Part shown: piece after piece, positions 1 through 9,164 of the stretch
Position numbering within the stretch: position 1 is the stretch's first letter
Layout: each line of letters begins with the position of its first letter
Assembly: GCA_037178625.1 (NCBI GenBank)
Contig: CM074135.1
Coordinates: forward strand, 1,552,001 to 1,616,000
Direction of reading: 5' to 3'
DNA length: 64,000 bases
From: Skeletonema tropicum
Lineage: Eukaryota; Bacillariophyta; Thalassiosirophyceae; Thalassiosirales; Thalassiosiraceae
Notes under the pieces: generated by a model
Database searches by the model: none
What the model was told of the DNA's origin: nothing
What the model saw: only the letters and a program-made list of their open reading frames with translations
Position numbers and translations under genes: made by a program

Positions 1-842
1 CACAAGCCGTTGCTAGTGGCCCATTATAGTCGTCGGTGATACTCGACAAGCTTATTTGTACTGCTCAGACGACTAGCGTCCGCAGAAGCGATGCTACAGT
101 TGCGTAGCTAATATGAGAGGTCCAGTGTGGGCTGGCCAGCAGCATCACATTCTATCAAATCGTATCTATCCCCGCCAGTATGGGCATGAGCCGCTCCTAG
201 TGGCCCATTCTAGTCACCAGCATCCCTAGACAAGCTCATTTGTACTACTCAGACGACTAGGGTCCGCAGAAGCGATGCTACAGTTTCGTAGCTAATATGA
301 GAGGTCCAGTGTGGGCTGGCCAGCAGCACCACATTCTATCAAATCGTATCTATCGCCGCCAGTATGGGCATGAGCCGCTTCTAGTGGCCCATTCTCGTCT
401 GCGGTGATGCTAGACAATCACATATGTACCGCTCAGACGACTAGCGTCCGTAGAAGCGATGCTACAACCTCGTAGCTAGTATGAGAGGTCCAGTGTGGGC
501 AGGCCAGCAGCCTCGCATTCTACCAAATCGTATCTATCGCCGCCAGTATGGGCATGAGCCGCTTCTAGTGGCCCATACTTGTCCCCGATATCTCTAGTCA
601 AGCTCATATGTACCGCTCAGACGACAAGCGTCCGCAGAAGCGATGCTACAGTTTCGTAGCTAATATGAGAGGTCCAGTTCCAGTGCCCGCTGGCCAGCAG
701 CACCGCATTCTACCAAATCGTATCTATCGCCGCCAGTATGGGCAAGAGCCGTTGCTAGTGGCCCATTCTAGTCGGCGGTGATACTAGACAATGACATACG
801 TACCGCTCAGACGAATAGCGTCCGCACAAGCGATGCTACAAC
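1..842. repeat. Satellite array, left part (~184-bp unit)
   Basis: Head-to-tail copies of a unit recognisable by the recurring strings GACGACTAGCGTCCG, GCTGGCCAGCAGC and CAAATCGTATCTATCG. The GCTCAGACGA landmark recurs near 63, 247, 431, 614 and 805, giving spacings of 183-190 bp. Copies differ by scattered substitutions and by small duplications such as GGTCCAGTTCCAGTG. The array runs off the left edge of the window. No coding potential is seen; the short ORF at 791-976 is satellite read into the LTR. Confidence 0.95.
838..842. repeat. Target-site duplication, left copy (ACAAC)
   Basis: The five bases before the 5' LTR equal the five bases after the 3' LTR (7299-7303). Joining the flanks while keeping one copy restores the satellite consensus GATGCTACAACCTCGTAGC, which also occurs intact near 463-480. 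Confidence 0.95.
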
Positions 843-1132
843 TGTTGGAACAAGACGGAAATAGGCTAAAGCGAGAGCAAAACAACCATGTGTCGGAACG
901 ACAAGTCTCGAGAGAGACAACATACAATCCTTCCTGGGTTGATATCGTAAGAGGAAGGAACGGGAGGAATCAATAGACTGGGAACACGTAGAGACTAGTA
1001 ACAAGTAAGAGAGCCAAGGATGAGGAGAGGTGGCGACGATGGCCTCGCCTCCTCTGCTCATACTTGGCTAATAACAGGCTATTTGATTTATTGTCCAGCT
1101 CCGTACCTCTTGCGAAAGGTATCAGCTTTACA
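843..1132 (+). repeat. 5' LTR
   Basis: 290 bp from TGTTGGAACA to GCTTTACA. It is collinear with 7009-7298 with no indels; the four mismatches are TT/GA near 932 and single changes near 1,090 and 1,114. The first part (843-976) encodes the same peptide that forms the carboxyl end of the RT ORF in the 3' LTR. Segment 1059-1074 is the exact reverse complement of the first 16 bases after the LTR. Confidence 0.95.
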
Positions 1133-1148
1133 TTATTAGCCAAGTATG
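1059..1148 (+). promoter_or_regulatory. Putative self-priming hairpin: LTR segment paired with primer-binding site
   Basis: Bases 1059-1074 (CATACTTGGCTAATAA) and 1133-1148 (TTATTAGCCAAGTATG) are perfect 16-bp reverse complements. The second arm starts at the first base after the 5' LTR, exactly where a primer-binding site belongs. The loop is 58 nt. In the fission-yeast Ty3-type element Tf1, the 5' end of the RNA anneals to the PBS and primes reverse transcription. If transcription here starts near 1059 the same geometry holds. I see no obvious match to the common initiator-Met tRNA PBS. Self-priming is inferred. Confidence 0.6.
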
Positions 1149-1300
1149 GGAAAAAGAAGAGATATGGGAATCGGCGCTCGGGCCAAGCGCTCCGCGGGAA
1201 AGGTGGCAATGACTTGACTCAGAAAGATCATGCTCACAACATCATTGGCTTGGACGCGAAGGCATGCTTCTCTTTTGGCGGTGCAAACGACATCACTCAG

Positions 1301-2611
1301 ATGGATGAGACAAAGGGTCACATCATCGACTTTCTTTTGCGGGATGGTAAATATTCTGAGGTCGCCAAGGCTCTGGAGGAATCCGAATTGGCTATGCCAG
1401 ATAAGTTTGGGGAGAAGTCAGAGATCGAACAGAAGATGTGGTTTGAGAAGTGGAAATCACGTCAGGCTCAGAATGAGCGCCTGGTGCGCTCAATGCCTGG
1501 CGCCTATGCTGTTCTGAAGGCGTGTTGCACTGATGCGATGATGACCGCTCTTGAGAGTAGTGGTGAATACGACACGATTTCCAACGCACAAGATCCTCTG
1601 CAACTTCTCCTTCTCATTGAGAAACTCACCGGAAAAATTGAGGCGAAAGTCTACCGCCCTTGGGCAATGATGGAGGCCAAGAAACGTCTCGAGATGTTGA
1701 TCCAGTCCGCCAAGATGGGCCTCAGTCAGTACGCCAGGGAGTTCAAGGCCCTCCTGTCGGTTGTACATCAGTTTGGAGGGGCATACGGCAGAGATCCAGG
1801 ACTAGTCTCAGATGAACTCACAGCGATGGGTGAGAAGGCTGGAGACGACTCTCTCAAGAAGAAGGATAGTGAAGAAATTGATACACACATTTGTCGTGTG
1901 GGCGCGGCCGATAGGGCTAAGGCTGAGAAGGCTTGCTCCGGAAAAGTTCTTGCCTGTATGTTCATCTCTGGGTCTAATGCAAATGACGGTCAAGAGGCGC
2001 AAGCTTGGCTCCATAACCTTTTCACCAGTGGCATGAACAACTATCCAGTGACCCTGGAAGGGGCTATTTCCTTCATTGGCTCGTTCCAACCTTCCCCCAA
2101 ATCCTCGCGGCAGCAGCAACAGCAGCAGCCAGAGCCAACCAAGGATGACCGCGAAGAGCTTGCCTTTGTTGAAGTAGGTGGACAGCGTTGTTATGGATGC
2201 GGCAGCACAACTCACAAGAAGTACGAGAACAAATGCAAACCAGAGGATGTCGCAGCTTTTGCAGCGGAGAAGAAAGCAACTAAATCGGCCACCTCGGCTA
2301 CTTCTTCTACTTCCAAAGCGACTGTCACCCCACCTGCTCAGACTCATATGAACCTGTCATCTGATTCTTCCCTTAACTTCGACGACTTTGAAGACACCGA
2401 AGGAGAGATGCACTTCAACTTGGGTTTTACCACCGTAACTGAGTACGTTGACGACAACTATTGGAGCGTACTGTCCTCAGATGACGAGGACGAGGATGAC
2501 TGGGTGCTTGTACCTGATGATCAAATTGATGTGGTGCCTCAAGTTGTTGACGTGTCGAGTGCCTTCCTTTCCCTCCCGCTCCGCCAAGATGGAGGCTGCA
2601 GGAGTGGATGA
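1301..2611 (+). CDS. gag: Retrotransposon Gag (nucleocapsid) protein
   Basis: Structural protein of the particle, about 436 residues from the first in-frame ATG; the frame is open back to 1064 without an ATG, and short out-of-frame ATGs precede it. It has an alpha-helical capsid-like region, a Gln run near residue 270, and a zinc knuckle CYGCGSTTH..C near residue 297 with spacing CX2CX4HX6C (the usual form ends X4C). The tail is acidic. The frame closes at 2611, but an equally acidic open stretch continues in the +1 frame (to 2888), so the natural product may be a longer Gag or Gag-Pol made by a frameshift; a one-base indel is the alternative. Confidence 0.8.
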   Translation: MDETKGHIIDFLLRDGKYSEVAKALEESELAMPDKFGEKSEIEQKMWFEKWKSRQAQNERLVRSMPGAYAVLKACCTDAMMTALESSGEYDTISNAQDPLQLLLLIEKLTGKIEAKVYRPWAMMEAKKRLEMLIQSAKMGLSQYAREFKALLSVVHQFGGAYGRDPGLVSDELTAMGEKAGDDSLKKKDSEEIDTHICRVGAADRAKAEKACSGKVLACMFISGSNANDGQEAQAWLHNLFTSGMNNYPVTLEGAISFIGSFQPSPKSSRQQQQQQPEPTKDDREELAFVEVGGQRCYGCGSTTHKKYENKCKPEDVAAFAAEKKATKSATSATSSTSKATVTPPAQTHMNLSSDSSLNFDDFEDTEGEMHFNLGFTTVTEYVDDNYWSVLSSDDEDEDDWVLVPDDQIDVVPQVVDVSSAFLSLPLRQDGGCRSG

Positions 2612-2797
2612 TGTTTTGGAGGACAGTGATGAAGATAGTACGAGTACTCAGCCTCCTCCCTTGGTGCCGCGGGACAATGACAATGACGATGACGACAGCA
2701 GCTGTAGTTCATTCGCTTCCCTCCCTCCTTTACTGTGTGTAGGTGGAGTAGACCCTTCAATTCGTAACCTCAGCCACAAACTTATTGGCCGTTCAGC

Positions 2798-4750
2798 GTG
2801 GCTCGCGGGTGCCGCAAAAGAACTCATTCGACTCCAAGGAGGAGCGGCCTCACGCAGTGTATTGTTAAGGACGCGGTTGATGCAATGACCCTCCTGAATA
2901 AAGGCAAACACAAGAGCAAACTCGACCCGTTCCGCTTCTATCTGGACACCTGCAGCACTTTCCACCAGACTGTCAACAAGGAATGCGTCTCCGAGATTTA
3001 TGATGTGAAACATGCGCTACGCTCCTATAGTAATGGGGGCGCAAGCACCACCAGTCAGCGCTGTCGCCTTCCCTATTTCAACCATCTTGAGACTTGGTTC
3101 AACGAAGAAGGCATGGCAAATATCATCTCCTTTGATAAGCTTGAGCGCTTATACCCCATCACTTACAATCATGTCGACAAGATCTTCGTCGTGCATACTG
3201 AAGGGATTGAATCTGAAGAGGGGAAGATTGAATTTCACCGAAGCAAGGAAGGCTTTCCTTTTGTTGACTTGCGTGAGAGTGATGATGCGGTGATGTTGGT
3301 TAACACCGTGCGAGAGAACATCGAAGGATTCACGAGGAGCGATGTTCTAGCGGCCGAAAGAGCGTATAAAGCTGCAAATCGAATGGGGGCCCCGAGTGAT
3401 AAAGATTTTCGTCACATGGTACGTAACATGTTGAACTGTCCCATTACTAGCCGTGATATCTCTAACGCTGTCCAAATCTATGGCCCTAATCTTGCAGGGA
3501 TAAGAGGAAAGACGACACGTAAGACACCTAGGCGAGTTAATACTGACAGGATGGAAGTACCACGCGATTTTCAATTGCTTCATTGCAATGTCACTCTGGA
3601 GGCTGATGTGTTCTTCGTCAACGAGATTCCTTTTCTGCTGTCTGTATCACAGAAACTGAAGTTCCTGACTGTTGAATGCATTCCCAATCGTAGCTCTAAC
3701 ACTCTAACAGTAGGCTTAAATAGAATCGTAGGCCTCTACAGGCGCGCTGGATATAGTGTCAAACTGATCCTTCTAGATATGGAGTTTGAATCTCTTGAGG
3801 ACTCTTTGGATGTCCCCATCAATGTGGCAGCAGCACGGGAGCATGTTCCAGGAGTGGAACGAGAGATCCGCACCATCAAAGAGAGAGGACGATCACTATT
3901 AAACACCCTCCCATTCAAGAAGTTTCCCAGGAGACTCATCATCGAACTTGTCTACAATATTGTTCTCTGGCTGAATGCTTCTCCTACGAAATCTGGTGTA
4001 TCTAACGAGTACTCTCCTCGCGAGATTATCTCTGGGCAGAAGGCCGACTACAGCCGTGACTGTCGTCTTGACTTTGGTGCCTATGTCGAAGTGCATGACG
4101 AGCCTTCCCCGCTCAACAGTATGAAGCCTCGAACACTCCCTTGCATCGCTCTAGGCCCAACCGCCAACCTGCAGGGTAGCTACAAATTCCTTGACTTAGA
4201 GTCCGGCAAAAAGCTCAAGAAGAGGGACTGGACGGAACTCCCAATGCCTGACTCCGTCATCACTCGGGTTGAGGCGATGGCAGCGCACGAGAAACGTGAT
4301 GGTAGTTGGAGCGTGATGAACCGGCACAAACAGGAGGTCGATTATTATTATGATGAAGATGATCAGATCGGAGACCACCTTGCCCATCCTGATATAGCAG
4401 CCGAAATCCCAGGAGTGGCACGTGTGCCATTGGAAGATGAGGATGAGCCTATTGTCATGGAGGATCGCCGTGCTATTGCAGCTTCGGTCCTCAGACACTC
4501 CACTCGTTTGACAAACCGTGACAGATCTGTGTTTCATATCTCAGATGACGAACATTCCGCTGATGAGCATAATCCTGATGACGACGACTCTGCCTACCTC
4601 ACTCCTCCTGATGAAGATGATTCCACATACATTCAGCCCAATAATGCAGCGGAACCAGAGGATGAAGACCTAGAGGATGAGGTTAGCGCAGACGATGGGA
4701 GTGAAAACGGGAGAGAGAGTGATGCATCTGACAGGCGGATCAGAGAGTGA
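2798..4750 (+). CDS. pol: Pol part 1: aspartic protease and integrase
   Basis: Open frame of about 650 codons lacking a convincing ATG of its own (first in-frame ATG at 2885), so probably translated as part of a polyprotein. Protease: FYLDTCSTFHQ near residue 48, with D-T-C where most copia proteases have D-S/T-G. Integrase: catalytic acids plausibly in EADVFFVN, LLDMEF and the EREIRTIKERGR helix, followed by the conserved region around NASPTKSG..YSPREI. The end is highly acidic, a linker to RT. It overlaps the RT frame by 74 nt; passing to RT needs a +1 shift near 4,730-4,748. Confidence 0.85.
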   Translation: MARGCRKRTHSTPRRSGLTQCIVKDAVDAMTLLNKGKHKSKLDPFRFYLDTCSTFHQTVNKECVSEIYDVKHALRSYSNGGASTTSQRCRLPYFNHLETWFNEEGMANIISFDKLERLYPITYNHVDKIFVVHTEGIESEEGKIEFHRSKEGFPFVDLRESDDAVMLVNTVRENIEGFTRSDVLAAERAYKAANRMGAPSDKDFRHMVRNMLNCPITSRDISNAVQIYGPNLAGIRGKTTRKTPRRVNTDRMEVPRDFQLLHCNVTLEADVFFVNEIPFLLSVSQKLKFLTVECIPNRSSNTLTVGLNRIVGLYRRAGYSVKLILLDMEFESLEDSLDVPINVAAAREHVPGVEREIRTIKERGRSLLNTLPFKKFPRRLIIELVYNIVLWLNASPTKSGVSNEYSPREIISGQKADYSRDCRLDFGAYVEVHDEPSPLNSMKPRTLPCIALGPTANLQGSYKFLDLESGKKLKKRDWTELPMPDSVITRVEAMAAHEKRDGSWSVMNRHKQEVDYYYDEDDQIGDHLAHPDIAAEIPGVARVPLEDEDEPIVMEDRRAIAASVLRHSTRLTNRDRSVFHISDDEHSADEHNPDDDDSAYLTPPDEDDSTYIQPNNAAEPEDEDLEDEVSADDGSENGRESDASDRRIRE

Positions 4751-7142
4751 AGGAAGTGAAGACGGTGCATCTGATTGCGAATCAGAGGATGAAGGAAGTG
4801 AAGATGGCGCATCTAACGACGAATTAGAGAATGATAGCGTAGAAAATGGGAAGGAAACTGACGAGCTGGAGGCTGACACAACAGGAGTGCAAGAGGAGGA
4901 GGCTGATTCTGCGGGATTGAGAAGAAGCAGCCGTCGTCCAGCACCTATTGATCGCCTCGCTGAAGACCCCAAATATATGCGACAGGAATCTATGTCTCAG
5001 GCAAGAACATCTCAACAGCTGAAGGTTGAGGCTCAACGCCGAAAGGAAAGGGAGAACCTTGCTCTACTTTCCTTTGACGATGTGGAGGGTACCGCGCTGA
5101 TGCAGATGAGTAAGATTGATGGAACTATCAACGAGCCTGACAAGTCCAACTCCTTCTCACAACTGGTACACATGTGCCTCCTCCAGCTTTCACTCAAGCA
5201 GGGCCTAAAAACGTTTGGCGAGAGAGGAGAACATGCTGCAATGAAAGAGGTCAGGCAGCTCCATGACTTCAAGACCTTTCGGCCAGTCCATGCAAAAGCT
5301 TTAACTCATCAGCAGCGTGTCGACGCACTATCATCACTTATCTTTCTTAAAGAGAAATCCAATGGAGACATCAAAGGCAGAGCTTGTGCAGATGGACGGA
5401 AACAAAGGGCCACAATGACAAAAGAAGAATCCACATCTCCTACCGTGAAGATCGAGAGTGTCTTCCTGACATCAGTTGTTGACGCCAAAGAGAACAGAGA
5501 TGTCGCAGCGGTGGATATCCGTGGGGCATTTCTTCACACGCCACAAGACCCAAACGATGACACAGTACACATGGTCCTCAAGGGAGAGCTATGCGAGCTT
5601 ATGGTGAAAGCGGCCCCAGAATTATACACTGAGTTCGTGATTGTTGGGAAGAATGGTACCCGAATGCTGTACGTGGAAATACAGAAAGCGTTATATGGCA
5701 TGCTGAAATCGGCTCTTCTCTTCTACCTGAAGCTTCTTGATGATCTGACCAAGGCTGGATTCAAGTTGAACCCTTATGACCCATGCGTGGCAAATAAGAT
5801 GGTTGGTGGAAAGCAACTCACAGTAACATGGCATGTCGATGATCTCAAGATTTCTCACGAGAATCCAGCTGTAGTAGATCGATTCATCAAATACATCGAC
5901 AGCATCTACCCAGGGGTAACAATCCAACGTGGGAAAGAACTTGAATACCTAGGAATGACGTTGGACTACTCTGTCGAGGGAGAGGTCACTTTCTCACAGG
6001 TCCCGTACATCTGCGAGATGTTGGAGGAATTTCCCGAGGAGCTAGGGTCGGCTGCGGCGACGCCTGCTTCGGAGAATCTGTTCAAAGTCGATGAGGAGAC
6101 GGATGGTTCGTCCGCATCCAAGCTATCAGTGGAACGGGGTGCCATCTTCCACCAGTTCGTAGTGCAGCTATTGTTCCTCTCTACCAGATCGCGACGGGAC
6201 ATTCAAACGGCTGTGGCATTCCTCACCACAAGAGTGAAGGCACCAGACGAGCATGACTGGATCAAACTTCGCCGAGTCATGAAATACCTCAAGGGCACAA
6301 GATTTCTGAAACTGACTCTCAGGGCGGATGATTTGCGTGTGCTCAAGTGGTACGTTGACTCATCGTTTGCGGTGCACCCAGACTGCAGAGGGCATACTGG
6401 GGGTATGCTCACCCTTGGAAAGGGCGTTGTGACCAGCGGGTCTCGTAAACAAAAAATCAATGGACGTAGCTCCACTGAAGCGGAAATCATAGGAGTTGAC
6501 GATTTCATGGGCCCACTGCTTTGGACGCTCTACTTCATGCGGGAGCAGGGATATGACGCGACAAGCAATATTCTCCTGCAAGATAACCAGAGCACCATGA
6601 AGCTTCTAGTGAATGGCCGAAAATCTAGCTCGAAAAGAACCAAACACATCAACGTGCGTTTCTTCTTTGCGAAGGATGTCATCGAAAGAGGTGACATGAC
6701 CGTGGAATATTGCCCTACCAAGGAAATGTGGGCTGACGTCTTAACCAAGCCACTCCAGGGAGAGCTATTCCGCGTCATGCGAAGCAACCTCCAAGGATGT
6801 TCAGTGAATTATACAGATATAGCCAGCGATGCTGATGCAAAAGCAGTTCAGAAGGTGGCTCAGAAATTTGCAGGAGTGACAACAAAGAAACTGGCAGACA
6901 ACATTACGAGGAGTACTAACAAACAGGTGAAGTTCGCAGGAGTGCCGAAACAAAACAAGCCTAGATCGATCTTGCGAAAAGAATCCTTCCCTCAAGCTCG
7001 CAGGAGTGTGTTGGAACAAGACGGAAATAGGCTAAAGCGAGAGCAAAACAACCATGTGTCGGAACGACAAGTCTCGAGAGAGACAACATACAATCCGACC
7101 TGGGTTGATATCGTAAGAGGAAGGAACGGGAGGAATCAATAG
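4677..7142 (+). CDS. pol: Pol part 2: reverse transcriptase and RNase H
   Basis: 821 codons. The amino end contains an acidic 42-bp tandem duplication (about 4,749-4,830). RT: VAAVDIRGAFLHTP, the ALYGMLKSALLFY helix, and the catalytic box WHVDDLK (x-V-D-D) near 5,840. RNase H: WYVDSSFA, GRSSTEAEIIG, LLQDNQS and the copia signature TKHINVRFFF, then TKPLQG. The last 45 codons lie in the 3' LTR, so the same peptide is encoded (unused) in the 5' LTR. All catalytic motifs are intact. Confidence 0.93.
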   Translation: MRLAQTMGVKTGERVMHLTGGSESEGSEDGASDCESEDEGSEDGASNDELENDSVENGKETDELEADTTGVQEEEADSAGLRRSSRRPAPIDRLAEDPKYMRQESMSQARTSQQLKVEAQRRKERENLALLSFDDVEGTALMQMSKIDGTINEPDKSNSFSQLVHMCLLQLSLKQGLKTFGERGEHAAMKEVRQLHDFKTFRPVHAKALTHQQRVDALSSLIFLKEKSNGDIKGRACADGRKQRATMTKEESTSPTVKIESVFLTSVVDAKENRDVAAVDIRGAFLHTPQDPNDDTVHMVLKGELCELMVKAAPELYTEFVIVGKNGTRMLYVEIQKALYGMLKSALLFYLKLLDDLTKAGFKLNPYDPCVANKMVGGKQLTVTWHVDDLKISHENPAVVDRFIKYIDSIYPGVTIQRGKELEYLGMTLDYSVEGEVTFSQVPYICEMLEEFPEELGSAAATPASENLFKVDEETDGSSASKLSVERGAIFHQFVVQLLFLSTRSRRDIQTAVAFLTTRVKAPDEHDWIKLRRVMKYLKGTRFLKLTLRADDLRVLKWYVDSSFAVHPDCRGHTGGMLTLGKGVVTSGSRKQKINGRSSTEAEIIGVDDFMGPLLWTLYFMREQGYDATSNILLQDNQSTMKLLVNGRKSSSKRTKHINVRFFFAKDVIERGDMTVEYCPTKEMWADVLTKPLQGELFRVMRSNLQGCSVNYTDIASDADAKAVQKVAQKFAGVTTKKLADNITRSTNKQVKFAGVPKQNKPRSILRKESFPQARRSVLEQDGNRLKREQNNHVSERQVSRETTYNPTWVDIVRGRNGRNQ

Positions 7143-7298
7143 ACTGGGAACACGTAGAGACTAGTAACAAGTAAGAGAGCCAAGGATGAGGAGAGGTGGC
7201 GACGATGGCCTCGCCTCCTCTGCTCATACTTGGCTAATAACAGGCTATTTGATATATTGTCCAGCTCCGTACCTCTTGCAAAAGGTATCAGCTTTACA
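7009..7298 (+). repeat. 3' LTR
   Basis: Same length and ends as the 5' LTR. The RT/RNase H ORF continues 134 nt into it and stops at 7140-7142. Three copies of GCAGGAGTG lie just upstream (about 6,870, 6,937 and 7,000), the last abutting the LTR where a polypurine tract is expected. Confidence 0.95.
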
Positions 7299-7303
7299 AC
7301 AAC
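7299..7303. repeat. Target-site duplication, right copy (ACAAC)
   Basis: Matches 838-842 exactly and is followed directly by satellite sequence CTCGTAGCTAATGTGA. Confidence 0.95.
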
Positions 7304-8740
7304 CTCGTAGCTAATGTGACAGGTTCAATGTGGTCTGGCCAGCATCACCTGAATTCTGCCAAATCGTATCTTTCGCCGCCAGTATGGGCATGAGCCGCTT
7401 CTAGTGGCCCATTCTAGTCGGCGGTGATACTAGACAATCACATACTGTACCGCTCAGACGACTAGCGTCCGCAGAAGCGGTGCTACAGTTGCGTAGCTAA
7501 TATGAGAGGTCCAGTGTGGGCTGGCCAGCAGCATCACATTCTATCAAATCGTATCTATCCCCGCCAGTATGGGCATGAGCCGCTTCTAGTGGCCCATTCT
7601 AGTCCCCAGCATCCCTAGACAAGCTCATATGTACTGCTCAGACGACTAGCGTCCGCAGAAGCGATGCTACAGTTTCGTAGCTAATATGAGAGGTCCAGTT
7701 CCAGTGCCCGCTGGCCAGCAGCAGCACATTCTACCAAATCGTATCTATCGCCGTCGGTATAAGCACGAGCCGTTGCTAGTGGCCCATTATGGTCGTCGTG
7801 GATACTAGACAAGCTTATTTGTACTGCTCAGACGACTAGCGTCCGTAGAACCGATGATACAACCTCGTAGCTGATCTGAGAGGTCCAGTTCCAGTGTGGG
7901 CTGGCCAGCACCAGCACATTCTACCAAATCGTATCTATCGCCGTCGGAATGGGCACGAGCCGGTGCTAATGGCCCATTATAGTCGTCGTTGATAATCGAC
8001 AAGCTCATTTGTACTGCTCAGACGACTAGCGTCCGTAGAACCGATGATACAATCTCGTAGCTGATGTGTGAGGTCCAGTGTGGGTGTGGGCTGGCCAGCA
8101 GCACCGCATTCTACCAAATCGTATCTATCGCCGTCGGTATAAGCACAAGCCGTTGCTAGTGGCCCATTCTAGTCGGCGGTGATACTCAACAAGCTTATAT
8201 TGTACTGCTCAGACGACTAGCGTCCGTAGAACCGATGATACAACCTCGTAGCTGATCTGAGAGGTTTAGTGTGTGGGCTGGCCAGCAGCAGCACATTCTA
8301 CCAAATCGTATCTATCGCCGTCGGAATGGGCACGAGCCGCTGCTAGTGGCCCATTATAGTCGTCGTTGATACTCGACAAGCTCATTTGTACTGCTCAGAC
8401 GACTAGCGTCCGCAGAAGCGATGCTACAGGTTCGTATCTAATGTGAGAGGTTTATCTTGGGCTTGGGCTGGCCAGCAGCACCGCATTCTACCAAATCGTA
8501 TCTATCGCTGCCAGTATGAGCATTAGCCGCTTCTAGTGGCCCATTCTGGTCACCGGTATCCCTAGACAAGCTCATATGTACTGCTTAGACGACTAGCGTC
8601 CGTAGATGCGATGCTACAGTTTCGTAGCTAATATGAGAGGTCCAGTGTGGGCTGGCCAGTTTGGGCTGGTTGGCTGCACCACATTCTACCAAATCGTATC
8701 TTATCGCCGCCAGTATGGGCATGAGCCGCTTCTAGTGGCC
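7304..8740. repeat. Satellite array, right part
   Basis: Continuation of the left array: the GCTCAGACGA landmark recurs near 7,452, 7,636, 7,826, 8,016, 8,207, 8,391 and 8,581 (184-191 bp apart). Units 4-6 of this half share CGTCGGTATAAGCAC-type variants, suggesting local homogenisation. The last unit breaks off after GCCGCTTCTAGTGGCC at 8740. No genes. Confidence 0.95.
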
Positions 8741-9164
8741 CTATCTATCCGTCTGAGCTGTGCTAATGTCATTAGGTTTTACAGCGACTGAGTAAAATGT
8801 TCCACTAGAAGCGGCTAATACGCTTTTTCATGTTGATAGATTTGACATGGTAAAATGAAGTGCTGCCGGACAGGTCAAATTGGTACTTTTCGATTGAGCT
8901 ACATTTGCGGAACATTGTTTCTACCCACGTTTGCTTGACCTCGGAGCTTTTTTACTCATGCTGAGAAGTACAACGAGCTGTTTTGTCGCGCATGTAATTG
9001 ACGTTTATATGTTAGATTAGATTTGTTTGGTGATGTTGCTGTGACAATTTTTTACCAGTAACGATGTGTTTGAAAAAATAATGATACTGATTCGAAATTT
9101 TGAATTATCTATTATTTTCTTATTGTTCTTTCTGTCACAACGTATATTGTATTTCTTCTAGCAT
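8741..9164. other. AT-rich intergenic DNA with short inverted satellite fragment
   Basis: No gene seen. 8802-8816 (CCACTAGAAGCGGCT) is the exact reverse complement of satellite bases 8724-8738, so the array edge can fold back on itself over a 63-nt loop. The remainder is T-rich and holds the presumed 3' UTR of the minus-strand gene that follows. Confidence 0.7.

Larger units (their letters stand above)
843..7298 (+). mobile_element. Complete Ty1/copia LTR retrotransposon (diatom CoDi-like)
   Basis: The 6,456-bp element has two 290-bp LTRs starting TG and ending CA. The domain order is gag (zinc knuckle), protease, integrase, reverse transcriptase, RNase H; integrase ahead of RT defines Ty1/copia. 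It is flanked by the 5-bp duplication ACAAC and sits inside the satellite. The LTRs differ at 4 of 290 positions, so the insertion is fairly young. Coding runs through three main reading frames with breaks near 2,600, 2,860 and 4,740; the copy is either frameshift-expressed, slightly decayed, or affected by single-base assembly errors. Confidence 0.95.

Noticed and set aside
791..976. Stand-alone gene at the 5' LTR
   Set aside because: It is satellite read into the LTR; the LTR part is the duplicate of the Pol carboxyl end.
1..8740. CRISPR array
   Set aside because: Repeats are about 184 bp, contiguous without unique spacers, in a eukaryotic genome; it is satellite DNA.
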